Assembly: GCA_964036665.1 (NCBI GenBank)
Contig: OZ038530.1
Span: 4,154,001-4,218,000 of the forward strand
Source of the DNA: Gordius sp. MW1
Taxonomy: Eukaryota > Nematomorpha > Gordioida > Gordea > Gordiidae
DNA: 64,000 nucleotides
Direction: 5' to 3'
Part shown: positions 24,400-38,531 of the stretch, piece by piece
How the letters are laid out: each line of letters opens with the position of its first letter
How positions within the stretch are numbered: the first letter of the stretch is position 1
Translations under genes and position numbers: made by a program
Notes under the pieces: model-generated
What the model was told of the DNA's origin: nothing
Database searches by the model: none
Seen by the model: only the letters and a program-made list of their open reading frames with translations

Positions 24400-27300
24400 C
24401 TTAAAACCTCTTTTCGGAAGTCAATCGAGGATAATAGGATTCTCAAATTGGCTTACTTTTATATATTTTTTCATGCTCTTTCACATAGAATTGAAAAAAA
24501 TAAATATTTTTACCTCAAAATTTTTCACATATTTTCCTTTCAACCGTATGCATCCGATGAAAGTTGTCGTTTTCAGACGTGGTTTCTATGATCCCAAGTA
24601 AAAATTTATCAGAATCTGAAAACTATTACTTTGAAATCATGATCGCATAGAGCCATTTTCAAAAATTAAGCACTCACGTTGCGATACAACAAACTAATTG
24701 CAACAATAAAACGTTGTCTTTTGTCAAAATGATAGTTCTCGCAGCTTAAAACCTCTTTGCGGAAGTCAATCGAGGATAATAGGATTCTCAAATTGGCTTA
24801 CTTTTATATATTTTTTCATGCTCTTTCACATAGAATCGAAAAAAATAAATATTTTTACCTCAAAATTTTTCACATATTTTTCTTTGAACCGTATTCATCC
24901 GATGAAAGTTGGCGTTTTCAGACGTCGTTTCTATGATCCCAAGTAAAAATTTATCAGAATCTAAAAACTATTACTTTGAAATCAAAATCGCATAGAGCAG
25001 TTTTCAAAAATTAAGCACTCACGTTGCGATACAACAAACTAATCGCAACAATAAAACGTTGTCTTTTGTCAAAATGATAGTTCTCGCAGCTTAAAACCTC
25101 TTTTCGGAAGTCAATCGAGGCTAATAGGATTCTCAAATTGGCTTACCTTTATATATTTTTCATGCTCTTTCACATAGAATCGAAAAAAATAAATATTTTT
25201 ACCTCAAAATTTACCTCATATTTTTTTTTCAACCGTATGCATCCGATGAAAGTTGTCGTTTTCAGACGTGGTTTCCATGATAAAAAGTAAAAATTTATCA
25301 GAATCAGAAAATTATTACTTTGAAATCATGATCGCATAGTGCATTTTTGAAAAATTAAGCACTCACGTTGCGATACAACAAACTAATCGCAACAATAAAA
25401 CATTGTCTTTTGTCAAAATGATAGTTCTCGCAGCTTAAAACCTCTTTGCGGAAGTCAATCGAGGATAATAGGATTCTCAAATTGGCTTACTTTTATATAT
25501 TTTTTCATGCTCTTTCACATAGAATCGAAAAAAATAAATATTTTTACCTCAAAATTTTTCACATATTTTCCTTTCAACCGTATGCATCCGATGAAAGTTG
25601 TCGTTTTCAGACGTGGTTTCTATGATCCCAAGTAAAAATTTATCAGAATCTGAAAACTATTACTTTGAAATCATGATCGCATAGAGTCATTTTCAAAAAT
25701 TAAGCACTCACGTTGCGATACAACAAACTAATTGCAACAATAAAACGTTGTCTTTTGTCAAAATGATAGTTCTCGCAGCTTAAAACCTCTTTGCGGAAGT
25801 CAATCGAGGATAATAGGATTCTCAAATTGGCTTACTTTTATATATTTTTTCATGCTCTTTCACATAGAATCGAAAAAAATAAATATTTTTACTTCAAAAT
25901 TTTTCACATATTTTTCTTTGAACCGTATTCATCCGATGAAAGTTGTCGTTTTCAGACGTCGTTTCTATGATCCCAAGTAAAAATTTATCAGAATCTAAAA
26001 ACTATTACTTTGAAATCATGATCGCATAGTGCATTTTTGAAAAATTAAGCACTCACGTTGCGATACAACAAACAAATCGCAACAATAAAACGTTGTCTTT
26101 TGTCAAAATGATAGTTCTCGCAGCTTAAAACCTCTTTTCAGAAGTCAATCGAGAATAATAGGATTCTTAAATTGGCCTACTTTTATATATTTTTTCATGC
26201 TCTTTCACATAGAATCGAAAAAAAAAATATTTTTACCTCAAAATTTTTCACATATTTTTCTTTCAACCGTATTCATCCGATGAAAGTTGTCGTTTTCAGA
26301 CGTGGTTTCCATGATAAAAAGTAAAAATTTATCAGAATCAGAAAACTATTTCTTTGAAATCATGATCGCATAGTGCATTTTTGAAAAATTAAGCACTCAC
26401 GTTGCGATACAACAAACTAATCGCAACAATAAAACGTTGTCTTTTGTCAAAATGATAGTTCTCGCAGCTTAAAACCTCTTTTCAGAAGTCAATCGAGAAT
26501 AATAGGATTCTTAAATTGGCCTACTTTTATATATTTTTTCATGCTCTTTCACATAGAATCGAAAAAAAAAATATTTTTACCTCAAAATTTTTCACATATT
26601 TTACTTTCAACCGTATTCATCCGATGAAAGTTGTCGTTTTCAGACGTGGTTTCCATGATAAAAAGTAAAAATTTATCAGAATCAGAAAACTATTTCTTTG
26701 AAATCATGATCGCATAGTGCATTTTTGAAAAATTAAGCACTCACGTTGCGATACAACAAACTAATCGCAACAATAAAACGTTGTCTTTTGTCAAAATGAT
26801 AGTTCTCGCAGCTTAAAACCTCTTTGCGGAAGTCAATCGAGGATAATAGGATTCTCAAATTGGCTTACTTTTATATATTTTTTCATGCTCTTTCACATAG
26901 AATCGAAAAAAATAAATATTTTTACCTCAAAATTTTACTCATATTTTATTTTCAACCGTATGCATCCGATGAAAGTTGTCGTTTTCAGACGTAATTTCCA
27001 TGATAAAAAGTAAAAATTTATCAGAATCAGAAAACTATTACTTTGAAATCATGATCGCATAGTGCATTTTTGAAAAATTAAGCACTCACGTTGCGATACA
27101 ACAAACTAATCGCAACAATAAAACATTGTCTTTTGTCAAAATGATAGTTCTCGCAGCTTAAAACCTCTTTTCAGAAGTCAATCGAGAATAATAGGATTCT
27201 TAAATTGGCCTACTTTTATATATTTTTTCATGCTCTTTCACATAGAATTGAAAAAAATAAATATTTTTACCTCAAAATTTTTCACATATTTTCCTTTCAA

Positions 27301-29913
27301 CCGTATGCATCCGATGAAAGTTGTCGTTTTCAGACGTGGTTTCTATGATCCCAAGTAAAAATTTATCAGAATCTGAAAACTATTACTTTGAAATCATGAT
27401 CGCATAGAGCCATTTTCAAAAATTAAGCACTCACGTTGCGATACAACAAACTAATTGCAACAATAAAACGTTGTCTTTTGTCAAAATGATAGTTCTCGCA
27501 GCTTAAAACCTCTTTGCGGAAGTCAATCGAGGATAATAGGATTCTCAAATTGGCTTACTTTTATATATTTTTTCATGCTCTTTCACATAGAATCGAAAAA
27601 AATAAATATTTTTACCTCAAAATTTTTCACATATTTTTCTTTGAACCGTATTCATCCGATGAAAGTTGGCGTTTTCAGACGTCGTTTCTATGATCCCAAG
27701 TAAAAATTTATCAGAATCTAAAAACTATTACTTTGAAATCAAAATCGCATAGAGCAGTTTTCAAAAATTAAGCACTCACGTTGCGATACAACAAACTAAT
27801 CGCAACAATAAAACGTTGTCTTTTGTCAAAATGATAGTTCTCGCAGCTTAAAACCTCTTTTCGGAAGTCAATCGAGGCTAATAGGATTCTCAAATTGGCT
27901 TACCTTTATATATTTTTCATGCTCTTTCACATAGAATCGAAAAAAATAAATATTTTTACCTCAAAATTTACCTCATATTTTTTTTTCAACCGTATGCATC
28001 CGATGAAAGTTGTCGTTTTCAGACGTGGTTTCCATGATAAAAAGTAAAAATTTATCAGAATCAGAAAATTATTACTTTGAAATCATGATCGCATAGTGCA
28101 TTTTTGAAAAATTAAGCACTCACGTTGCGATACAACAAACTAATCGCAACAATAAAACATTGTCTTTTGTCAAAATGATAGTTCTCGCAGCTTAAAACCT
28201 CTTTGCGGAAGTCAATCGAGGATAATAGGATTCTCAAATTGGCTTACTTTTATATATTTTTTCATGCTCTTTCACATAGAATCGAAAAAAATAAATATTT
28301 TTACCTCAAAATTTTTCACATATTTTCCTTTCAACCGTATGCATCCGATGAAAGTTGTCGTTTTCAGACGTGGTTTCTATGATCCCAAGTAAAAATTTAT
28401 CAGAATCTGAAAACTATTACTTTGAAATCATGATCGCATAGAGTCATTTTCAAAAATTAAGCACTCACGTTGCGATACAACAAACTAATTGCAACAATAA
28501 AACGTTGTCTTTTGTCAAAATGATAGTTCTCGCAGCTTAAAACCTCTTTGCGGAAGTCAATCGAGGATAATAGGATTCTCAAATTGGCTTACTTTTATAT
28601 ATTTTTTCATGCTCTTTCACATAGAATCGAAAAAAATAAATATTTTTACTTCAAAATTTTTCACATATTTTTCTTTGAACCGTATTCATCCGATGAAAGT
28701 TGTCGTTTTCAGACGTCGTTTCTATGATCCCAAGTAAAAATTTATCAGAATCTAAAAACTATTACTTTGAAATCATGATCGCATAGTGCATTTTTGAAAA
28801 ATTAAGCACTCACGTTGCGATACAACAAACAAATCGCAACAATAAAACGTTGTCTTTTGTCAAAATGATAGTTCTCGCAGCTTAAAACCTCTTTTCAGAA
28901 GTCAATCGAGAATAATAGGATTCTTAAATTGGCCTACTTTTATATATTTTTTCATGCTCTTTCACATAGAATCGAAAAAAAAAATATTTTTACCTCAAAA
29001 TTTTTCACATATTTTTCTTTCAACCGTATTCATCCGATGAAAGTTGTCGTTTTCAGACGTGGTTTCCATGATAAAAAGTAAAAATTTATCAGAATCAGAA
29101 AACTATTTCTTTGAAATCATGATCGCATAGTGCATTTTTGAAAAATTAAGCACTCACGTTGCGATACAACAAACTAATCGCAACAATAAAACGTTGTCTT
29201 TTGTCAAAATGATAGTTCTCGCAGCTTAAAACCTCTTTTCAGAAGTCAATCGAGAATAATAGGATTCTTAAATTGGCCTACTTTTATATATTTTTTCATG
29301 CTCTTTCACATAGAATCGAAAAAAAAAATATTTTTACCTCAAAATTTTTCACATATTTTACTTTCAACCGTATTCATCCGATGAAAGTTGTCGTTTTCAG
29401 ACGTGGTTTCCATGATAAAAAGTAAAAATTTATCAGAATCAGAAAACTATTTCTTTGAAATCATGATCGCATAGTGCATTTTTGAAAAATTAAGCACTCA
29501 CGTTGCGATACAACAAACTAATCGCAACAATAAAACGTTGTCTTTTGTCAAAATGATAGTTCTCGCAGCTTAAAACCTCTTTGCGGAAGTCAATCGAGGA
29601 TAATAGGATTCTCAAATTGGCTTACTTTTATATATTTTTTCATGCTCTTTCACATAGAATCGAAAAAAATAAATATTTTTACCTCAAAATTTTACTCATA
29701 TTTTATTTTCAACCGTATGCATCCGATGAAAGTTGTCGTTTTCAGACGTAATTTCCATGATAAAAAGTAAAAATTTATCAGAATCAGAAAACTATTACTT
29801 TGAAATCATGATCGCATAGTGCATTTTTGAAAAATTAAGCACTCACGTTGCGATACAACAAACTAATCGCAACAATAAAACGTTGTCTTTTGTCAAAATG
29901 ATAGTTCTCGCAG
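24400..29913 (+). repeat. 8-monomer higher-order repeat, 2757 bp, two copies
   Basis: Monomers at 24400, 24745, 25090, 25434, 25779, 26124, 26468 and 26812 recur at 27157, 27502, 27847, 28191, 28536, 28881, 29225 and 29569. Shared private marks include 'gaaagttggcg' (24904/27661), 'cgaggctaat' (25117/27874), 'aatttacctc' in the third monomer, 'tagagtcat', 'tacttcaaaa', and 'ttttcag' with 'gattcttaaatt' in the sixth and seventh. Apart from the head of the 27157 monomer the two copies look almost identical. Confidence 0.9.
27157..27501 (+). repeat. Chimeric monomer at the 2757-bp duplication junction
   Basis: The first ~55 bp ('ttttcagaag', 'cgagaataat', 'gattcttaaattggcctac') are those of the 26124/26468 type. 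From 'agaattgaaaa' onward it is the 24400 type ('cctttcaaccgtatgc', 'gaatctgaaaac'). The exchange lies between about 27213 and 27247, where both parents are identical. It marks the boundary between the two 8-mer copies. Confidence 0.85.
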
Positions 29914-31292
29914 CTTAAAACCTCTTTTCGGAAGTAAATCGATGATAATAGGATTCTCAAATTGGCTTACTTTTATATATTTTTTCATGCTCTTTCACAT
30001 AGAATCGAAAAAAATAAATATTTTTACCTCAAAATTTTACTCATATTTTATTTTCAACCGTATGCATCCGATGAAAGTTGTCGTTTTCAGACGTAATTTC
30101 CATGATAAAAAGTAAAAATTTATCAGAATCAGAAAACTATTACTTTGAAATCATGATCGAATAGTGCATTTTTGAAAAATTAAGCACTCACGTTGCGATA
30201 CAACAAACTAATCGCAACAATAAAACGTTGTCTTTTGTCAAAATGATAGTTCTCGCAGCTTAAAACCTCTTTTCGGAAGTAAATCGATGATAATAGGATT
30301 CTCAAATTGGAATACCTTTATATATTTTTTCATGCTCTTTCACATAGAATCGAAAAAAATAAATATTTTTACCTCAAAATTTTTCACATATTTTTCTTTG
30401 AACCGTATTCATCCGATGAAAGTTGTCGTTTTCAGACGTCGTTTCTATGATCCCAAGTAAATATTTATCAGAATCAGAAAACTATTTCTTTGAAATCATG
30501 ATCGCATAGTGCATTTTTGAAAAATTAAGCACTCACGTTGCGATACAACAAACTAATCGCAACAATAAAACGTTGTCTTTTGTCAAAATGATAGTTCTCG
30601 CAGCTTAAAACCTCTTTTCGGAAGTCAATCGAGGATAATAAGATTCTCAAATTGGCCTACCGTTATATATTTTTTCATGCTCTTTCACATAGAATCGAAA
30701 AAAATAAATATTTTTACCTCAAAATTTTTCACATATTTTTCTTTGAACCGTTTTCATCCGATGAAAGTTGTCGTTTTCAGACGTCGTTTCTATGATCCCA
30801 AGTAAAAATTTATCAGAATCTAAAAACTATTACTTTGAAATCATGATCGCATAGTGCATTTTTGAAAAATTAAGCACTCACGTTGCGATACAACAAACAA
30901 ATCGCAACAATAAAACGTTGTCTTTTGTCAAAATGATAGTTCTCGCAGCTTAAAACCTCTTTTCAGAAGTCAATCGAGAATAATAGGATTCTTAAATTGG
31001 CCTACTTTTATATATTTTTTCATGCTCTTTCACATAGAATCGAAAAAAAAAATATTTTTACCTCAAAATTTTTCACATATTTTTCTTTCAACCGTATTCA
31101 TCCGATGAAAGTTGTCGTTTTCAGACGTGGTTTCCATGATAAAAAGTAAAAATTTATCAGAATCAGAAAACTATTTCTTTGAAATCATGATCGCATAGTG
31201 CATTTTTGAAAAATTAAGCACTCACGTTGCGATACAACAAACTAATCGCAACAATAAAACGTTGTCTTTTGTCAAAATGATAGTTCGGGCAG

Positions 31293-31637
31293 CTTAAAAC
31301 CTCTTTTCGGAAGTCAATCGAGGATAATAGGATTCTCAAATTGGCTTACTTTTATATATTTTTTCATGCTCTTTCACATAGAATTGAAAAAAATAAATAT
31401 TTTTACCTCAAAATTTTTCACATATTTTCCTTTCAACCGTATGCATCCGATGAAAGTTGTCGTTTTCAGACGTGGTTTCTATGATCCCAAGTAAAAATTT
31501 ATCAGAATTTCAAAACTATTACTTTGAAATCAAAATCGCATAGAGCAGTTTTCAAAAATTAAGCACTCACGTTGCGATACAACAAACTAATCGCAACAAT
31601 AAAACGTTGTCTTTTGTCAAAATGATAGTTCTCGCAG
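31293..31637 (+). repeat. Chimeric monomer at the 8962-bp duplication junction
   Basis: The left side is 24400 type: it is preceded by 'agttcgggcag' and contains 'agaattg', 'cctttcaaccgtatgc' and 'ctatgatccc'. The right side is 22331 type: 'cagaatttcaaaac', 'aaaatcgcatagagcag'. The exchange falls between about 31445 and 31507. It joins the end of copy 1 of the segmental duplication to the start of copy 2. Confidence 0.82.
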
Positions 31638-34600
31638 CTTAAAACCTCTTTTCGGAAGTCAATCGAGGATAATAGGATTCTCAAATTGGCTTACTTTTAT
31701 ATATTTTTTCATGCTCTTTCACATAGAATCGAAAAAAATAAATATTTTTACCTCAAAATTTTACTCATATTTTTTTTCAACCGTATGCATCCGATGAAAG
31801 TTGTCGTTTTCAGACGTGGTTTCCATGATAAAAAGTAAAAATTTATCAGAATCAGAAAATTATTACTTTGAAATCATGATCGCATAGTGCATTTTTGAAA
31901 AATTAAGCACTCACGTTGCGATACAACAAACTAATCGCAACAATAAAACGTTGTCTTTTGTCAAAATGATAGTTCTCGCAGCTTAAAACCTCTTTGCGGA
32001 AGTCAATCGAGAATAATAGGATTCTCAAATTGGCTTACTTTTATATATTTTTTCATGCTCTTTCACATAGAATCGAAAAAAATAAATATTTTTACCTCAA
32101 AATTTTACTCATATTTTTTTTTCAACCGTATGCATCCGATGAAAGTTGTCGTTTTCAGACCTAATTTCCATGATAAAAAGTAAAAATTTATCAGAATCAG
32201 AAAATTATGACTTTGAAATCATGATCGCATAGTGCATTTTTGAAAAATTAAGCACTCACGTTGCGATACAACAAACTAATCGCAACAATAAAACGTTGTC
32301 TTTTGTCAAAATGATAGTTCTCGCAGCTTAAAACCTCTTTGCGGAAGTCAATCGAAGATAATAGGATTCTCAAATTGGCTTACTTTTATATATTTTTTCA
32401 TGCTCTTTCACATAGAATCGAAAAAAATAAATATTTTTACCTCAAAATTTTTCACATATTTTTCTTTCAACCGTATTCATCCGATGAAAGTTGTCGTTTT
32501 CAGACGTGGTTTCCATGATAAAAAGTAAAAATTTATCAGAATCAGAAAACTATTACTTTGAAATCATGATCGCATAGTGCATTTTTGAAAAATTAAGCAC
32601 TCACGTTGCGATACAACAAACTAATCGCAACAATAAAACGTTGTCTTTTGTCAAAATGATAGTTCTCGCAGCTTAAAACCTCTTTTCGGAAGTCAATCGA
32701 GGATAATAGGATTCTCAAATTGGCCTACTTTTATATATTTTTTCATGCTCTTTCACATAGAATCGAAAAAAAATAAATATTTTTACCTCAAAATTTTTCA
32801 CATATTTTTCTTTGAACCGTATTCATCCGATGAAAGTTGTCGTTTTCAGACGTCGTTTCTATGATCCCAAGTAAAAATTTATCAGAATCTAAAAACTATT
32901 ACTTTGAAACCATGATCGCATAGTGCATTTTTGAAAAATTAAGCACTCACGTTGCGATACAACAAACTAATCGCAACAATAAAACGTTGTCTTTTGTCAA
33001 AATGATAGTTCTCGCAGCTTAAAACCTCTTTTCGGAAGTCAATCGAAGATAATAGGATTCTCAAATTGGCCTACTTTTATATATTTTTTCATGCTCTTTC
33101 ACATAGAATCGAAAAAAAAAAAAATTTTACCTCAAAATTTTTCACATATTTTTCTTTCAACCGTATTCATCCGATGAAAGTTGTCGTTTTCAGACGTGGT
33201 TTCCATGATAAAAAGTAAAAATTTATCAGAATCAGAAAACTATTTCTTTGAAATCATGATCGCATAGTGCATTTTTGAAAAATTAAGCACTCACGTTGCG
33301 ATACAACAAACTAATCGCAACAATAAAACGTTGTCTTTTGTCAAAATGATAGTTCGGGCAGCTTAAAACCTCTTTTCGGAAGTCAATCGAGGATAATAGG
33401 ATTCTCAAATTGGCTTACTTTTATATATTTTTTCATGCTCTTTCACATATAATTGAAAAAAATAAATATTTTTACCTCAAAATTTTTCACATATTTTCCT
33501 TTCAACCGTATGCATCCGATGAAAGTTGTCGTTTTCAGACGTGGTTTCTATGATCCCAAGTAAAAATTTATCAGAATCTGAAAACTATTACTTTGAAATC
33601 ATGATCGCATAGAGCCATTTTCAAAAATTAAGCACTCACGTTGCGATACAACAAACTAATTGCAACAATAAAACGTTGTCTTTTGTCAAAATGATAGTTC
33701 TCGCAGCTTAAAACCTCTTTGCGGAAGTCAATCGAGGATAATAGGATTCTCAAATTGGCTTACTTTTATATATTTTTTCATGCTCTTTCACATAGAATCG
33801 AAAAAAATAAATATTTTTACCTCAAAATTTTTCACATATTTTTCTTTGAACCGTATTCATCCGATGAAAGTTGGCGTTTTCAGACGTCGTTTCTATGATC
33901 CCAAGTAAAAATTTATCAGAATCTAAAAACTATTACTTTGAAATCAAAATCGCATAGAGCAGTTTTCAAAAATTAAGCACTCACGTTGCGATACAACAAA
34001 CTAATCGCAACAATAAAACGTTGTCTTTTGTCAAAATGATAGTTCTCGCAGCTTAAAACCTCTTTTCGGAAGTCAATCGAGGCTAATAGGATTCTCAAAT
34101 TGGCTTACCTTTATATATTTTTCATGCTCTTTCACATAGAATCGAAAAAAATAAATATTTTTACCTCAAAATTTACCTCATATTTTTTTTTCAACCGTAT
34201 GCATCCGATGAAAGTTGTCGTTTTCAGACGTGGTTTCCATGATAAAAAGTAAAAATTTATCAGAATCAGAAAATTATTACTTTGAAATCATGATCGCATA
34301 GTGCATTTTTGAAAAATTAAGCACTCACGTTGCGATACAACAAACTAATCGCAACAATAAAACATTGTCTTTTGTCAAAATGATAGTTCTCGCAGCTTAA
34401 AACCTCTTTGCGGAAGTCAATCGAGGATAATAGGATTCTCAAATTGGCTTACTTTTATATATTTTTTCATGCTCTTTCACATAGAATCGAAAAAAATAAA
34501 TATTTTTACCTCAAAATTTTTCACATATTTTCCTTTCAACCGTATGCATCCGATGAAAGTTGTCGTTTTCAGACGTGGTTTCTATGATCCCAAGTAAAAA

Positions 34601-37094
34601 TTTATCAGAATCTGAAAACTATTACTTTGAAATCATGATCGCATAGAGTCATTTTCAAAAATTAAGCACTCACGTTGCGATACAACAAACTAATTGCAAC
34701 AATAAAACGTTGTCTTTTGTCAAAATGATAGTTCTCGCAGCTTAAAACCTCTTTGCGGAAGTCAATCGAGGATAATAGGATTCTCAAATTGGCTTACTTT
34801 TATATATTTTTTCATGCTCTTTCACATAGAATCGAAAAAAATAAATATTTTTACTTCAAAATTTTTCACATATTTTTCTTTGAACCGTATTCATCCGATG
34901 AAAGTTGTCGTTTTCAGACGTCGTTTCTATGATCCCAAGTAAAAATTTATCAGAATCTAAAAACTATTACTTTGAAATCATGATCGCATAGTGCATTTTT
35001 GAAAAATTAAGCACTCACGTTGCGATACAACAAACAAATCGCAACAATAAAACGTTGTCTTTTGTCAAAATGATAGTTCTCGCAGCTTAAAACCTCTTTT
35101 CAGAAGTCAATCGAGAATAATAGGATTCTTAAATTGGCCTACTTTTATATATTTTTTCATGCTCTTTCACATAGAATCGAAAAAAAAAATATTTTTACCT
35201 CAAAATTTTTCACATATTTTTCTTTCAACCGTATTCATCCGATGAAAGTTGTCGTTTTCAGACGTGGTTTCCATGATAAAAAGTAAAAATTTATCAGAAT
35301 CAGAAAACTATTTCTTTGAAATCATGATCGCATAGTGCATTTTTGAAAAATTAAGCACTCACGTTGCGATACAACAAACTAATCGCAACAATAAAACGTT
35401 GTCTTTTGTCAAAATGATAGTTCTCGCAGCTTAAAACCTCTTTTCAGAAGTCAATCGAGAATAATAGGATTCTTAAATTGGCCTACTTTTATATATTTTT
35501 TCATGCTCTTTCACATAGAATCGAAAAAAAAAATATTTTTACCTCAAAATTTTTCACATATTTTTCTTTCAACCGTATTCATCCGATGAAAGTTGTCGTT
35601 TTCAGACGTGGTTTCCATGATAAAAAGTAAAAATTTATCAGAATCAGAAAACTATTTCTTTGAAATCATGATCGCATAGTGCATTTTTGAAAAATTAAGC
35701 AGTCACGTTGCGATACAACAAACTAATCGCAACAATAAAACGTTGTCTTTTGTCAAAATGATAGTTCTCGCAGCTTAAAACCTCTTTGCGGAAGTCAATC
35801 GAGGATAATAGGATTCTCAAATTGGCTTACTTTTATATATTTTTTCATGCTCTTTCACATAGAATCGAAAAAAATAAATATTTTTACCTCAAAATTTTAC
35901 TCATATTTTATTTTCAACCGTATGCATCCGATGAAAGTTGTCGTTTTCAGACGTAATTTCCATGATAAAAAGTAAAAATTTATCAGAATCAGAAAACTAT
36001 TACTTTGAATCATGATCGCATAGTGCATTTTTGAAAAATTAAGCACTCACGTTGCGATACAACAAACTAATCGCAACAATAAAACGTTGTCTTTTGTCAA
36101 AATGATAGTTCTCGCAGCTTAAAACCTCTTTTCGGAAGTAAATCGATGATAATAGGATTCTCAAATTGGCTTACTTTTATATATTTTTTCATGCTCTTTC
36201 ACATAGAATCGAAAAAAATAAATATTTTTACCTCAAAATTTTACTCATATTTTATTTTCAACCGTATGCATCCGATGAAAGTTGTCGTTTTCAGACGTAA
36301 TTTCCATGATAAAAAGTAAAAATTTATCAGAATCAGAAAACTATTACTTTGAAATCATGATCGAATAGTGCATTTTTGAAAAATTAAGCACTCACGTTGC
36401 GATACAACAAACTAATCGCAACAATAAAACGTTGTCTTTTGTCAAAATGATAGTTCTCGCAGCTTAAAACCTCTTTTCGGAAGTAAATCGATGATAATAG
36501 GATTCTCAAATTGGAATACCTTTATATATTTTTTCATGCTCTTTCACATAGAATCGAAAAAAATAAATATTTTTACCTCAAAATTTTTCACATATTTTTC
36601 TTTGAACCGTATTCATCCGATGAAAGTTGTCGTTTTCAGACGTCGTTTCTATGATCCCAAGTAAATATTTATCAGAATCAGAAAACTATTTCTTTGAAAT
36701 CATGATCGCATAGTGCATTTTTGAAAAATTAAGCACTCACGTTGCGATACAACAAACTAATCGCAACAATAAAACGTTGTCTTTTGTCAAAATGATAGTT
36801 CTCGCAGCTTAAAACCTCTTTTCGGAAGTCAATCGAGGATAATAAGATTCTCAAATTGGCCTACCGTTATATATTTTTTCATGCTCTTTCACATAGAATC
36901 GAAAAAAATAAATATTTTTACCTCAAAATTTTTCACATATTTTTCTTTGAACCGTTTTCATCCGATGAAAGTTGTCGTTTTCAGACGTCGTTTCTATGAT
37001 CCCAAGTAAAAATTTATCAGAATCTAAAAACTATTACTTTGAAATCATGATCGCATAGTGCATTTTTGAAAAATTAAGCACTCACGTTGCGATA
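31502..37094 (+). repeat. Segmental duplication, copy 2 (~5.6 kb), one 8-mer shorter
   Basis: Matches 22540-30890 but contains one 2757-bp unit (33362-36117) where copy 1 has two. Offset bookkeeping is consistent: +8962 on the left, then +6204 on the right, which equals 8962 minus 2757 minus 1. The extra base is a missing 'a' in 'tactttgaatcatg' near 36009. Rare marks reappear in order: 'aaattggaatacc' (30304/36508) and 'ggcctaccgttat' with 'gaaccgttttc' (30604/36808 monomers). Similarity stops near 37094. Confidence 0.85.
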
Positions 37095-38531
37095 CAACAA
37101 ACTAATCGCAACAATAAAACGTTGTCTTTTGTCAAAATGATAGTTCTCGCAGCTTAAAACCTCTTTTCGGAAGTCAATCGAGGATAATAGAATTCTCAAA
37201 TTGGCCTACTTTTATATATTTTTTCATGCTCTTTCACATAGAATCGAAAAAAAAAATATTTTTACCTCAAAATTTTTCACATATTTTTCTTTGAACCGTA
37301 TTCATCCGATGAAAGTTGTCGTTTTCAGACGTCGTTTCTATGATCCCAAGTAAATATTTATCAGAATCAGAAAACTATTTCTTTGAAATCATGATCGCAT
37401 AGTGCATTTTTGAAAAATTAAGCACTCACGTTGCGATACAACAAACTAATCGCAACAATTAAACGTTGTCTTTTGTCAAAATGATAGTTCTCGCAGCTTA
37501 AAACCTCTTTGCGGAAGTCAATCGAGGATAATAGGATTCTCAAATTGGCTTACTTTTATATATTTTTTCATGCTCTTTCACATAGAATCGAAAAAAATTA
37601 ATATTTTTACCTCAAAATTTTTCACATATTTTTCTTTCAACCGTATTCATCCGATGAAAGTTGTCGTTTTCAGACGTGGTTTCCATGATAAAAAGTAAAA
37701 ATTTATCAGAATCAGAAAACTATTACTTTGAAATCATGATCGCATAGTGCATTTTTGAAAAATTAAGCACTCACGTTGCGATACAACAAACTAATCGCAA
37801 CAATAAAACGTTGTCTTTTGTCAAAATGATAGTTCTCGCAGCTTAAAACCTCTTTTCGGAAGTCAATCGAGGATAATAGGATTCTCAAATTGGCCTACTT
37901 TTATATATTTTTTCATGCTCTTTCACATAGAATCGAAAAAAAATAAATATTTTTACCTCAAAATTTTTCACATATTTTTCTTTGAACCGTATTCATCCGA
38001 TGAAAGTTGTCGTTTTCAGACGTCGTTTCTATGATCCCAAGTAAAAATTTATCAGAATCTAAAAACTATTACTTTGAAACCATGATCGCATAGTGCATTT
38101 TTGAAAAATTAAGCACTCACGTTGCGATACAACAAACTAATCGCAACAATAAAACGTTGTCTTTTGTCAAAATGATAGTTCTCGCAGCTTAAAACCTCTT
38201 TTCGGAAGTCAATCGAAGATAATAGGATTCTCAAATTGGCCTACTTTTATATATTTTTTCATGCTCTTTCACATAGAATCGAAAAAAAAAAAAAATTTAC
38301 CTCAAAATTTTTCACATATTTTTCTTTCAACCGTATTCATCCGATGAAAGTTGTCGTTTTCAGACGTGGTTTCCATGATAAAAAGTAAAAATTTATCAGA
38401 ATCAGAAAACTATTTCTTTGAAATCATGATCGCATAGTGCATTTTTGAAAAATTAAGCACTCACGTTGCGATACAACAAACTAATCGCAACAATAAAACG
38501 TTGTCTTTTGTCAAAATGATAGTTCTCGCAG
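37095..38531 (+). repeat. Satellite monomers linking two HOR blocks
   Basis: The monomer at 37153 combines a 'ggcctac' head with 'gtcgtttctatgatcccaagtaaatatt'. Monomers 37497, 37842 and 38188 follow 32327, 32672 and 33018 at an offset of 5170, including 'gaaaccatgatc' (near 38077), but the 'agttcgggcag' tail is replaced by the ordinary 'agttctcgcag', and the following 33362 and 33707 types are skipped. So another exchange lies at the end of the 38188 monomer. No gene is present. Confidence 0.7.

Larger units (their letters stand above)
22540..30890 (+). repeat. Segmental duplication, copy 1 (~8.35 kb)
   Basis: From 'tcagaatttc' at 22540 the sequence is repeated from 31502 at an offset of 8962 bp: monomers 22676, 23020, 23365, 23710, 24056 and 24400 correspond to 31638, 31982, 32327, 32672, 33018 and 33362. 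Private marks are shared, including 'gaaaccatgatc' (23945, 32907) and 'agttcgggcagc' (24389, 33351). Further right the offset falls to 6205 and then 6204, because copy 2 lacks one 8-monomer unit and one base. The end is placed where 'caaacaaatcgc' (near 30895) meets 'caaactaatcgc' in the partner. Confidence 0.85.
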
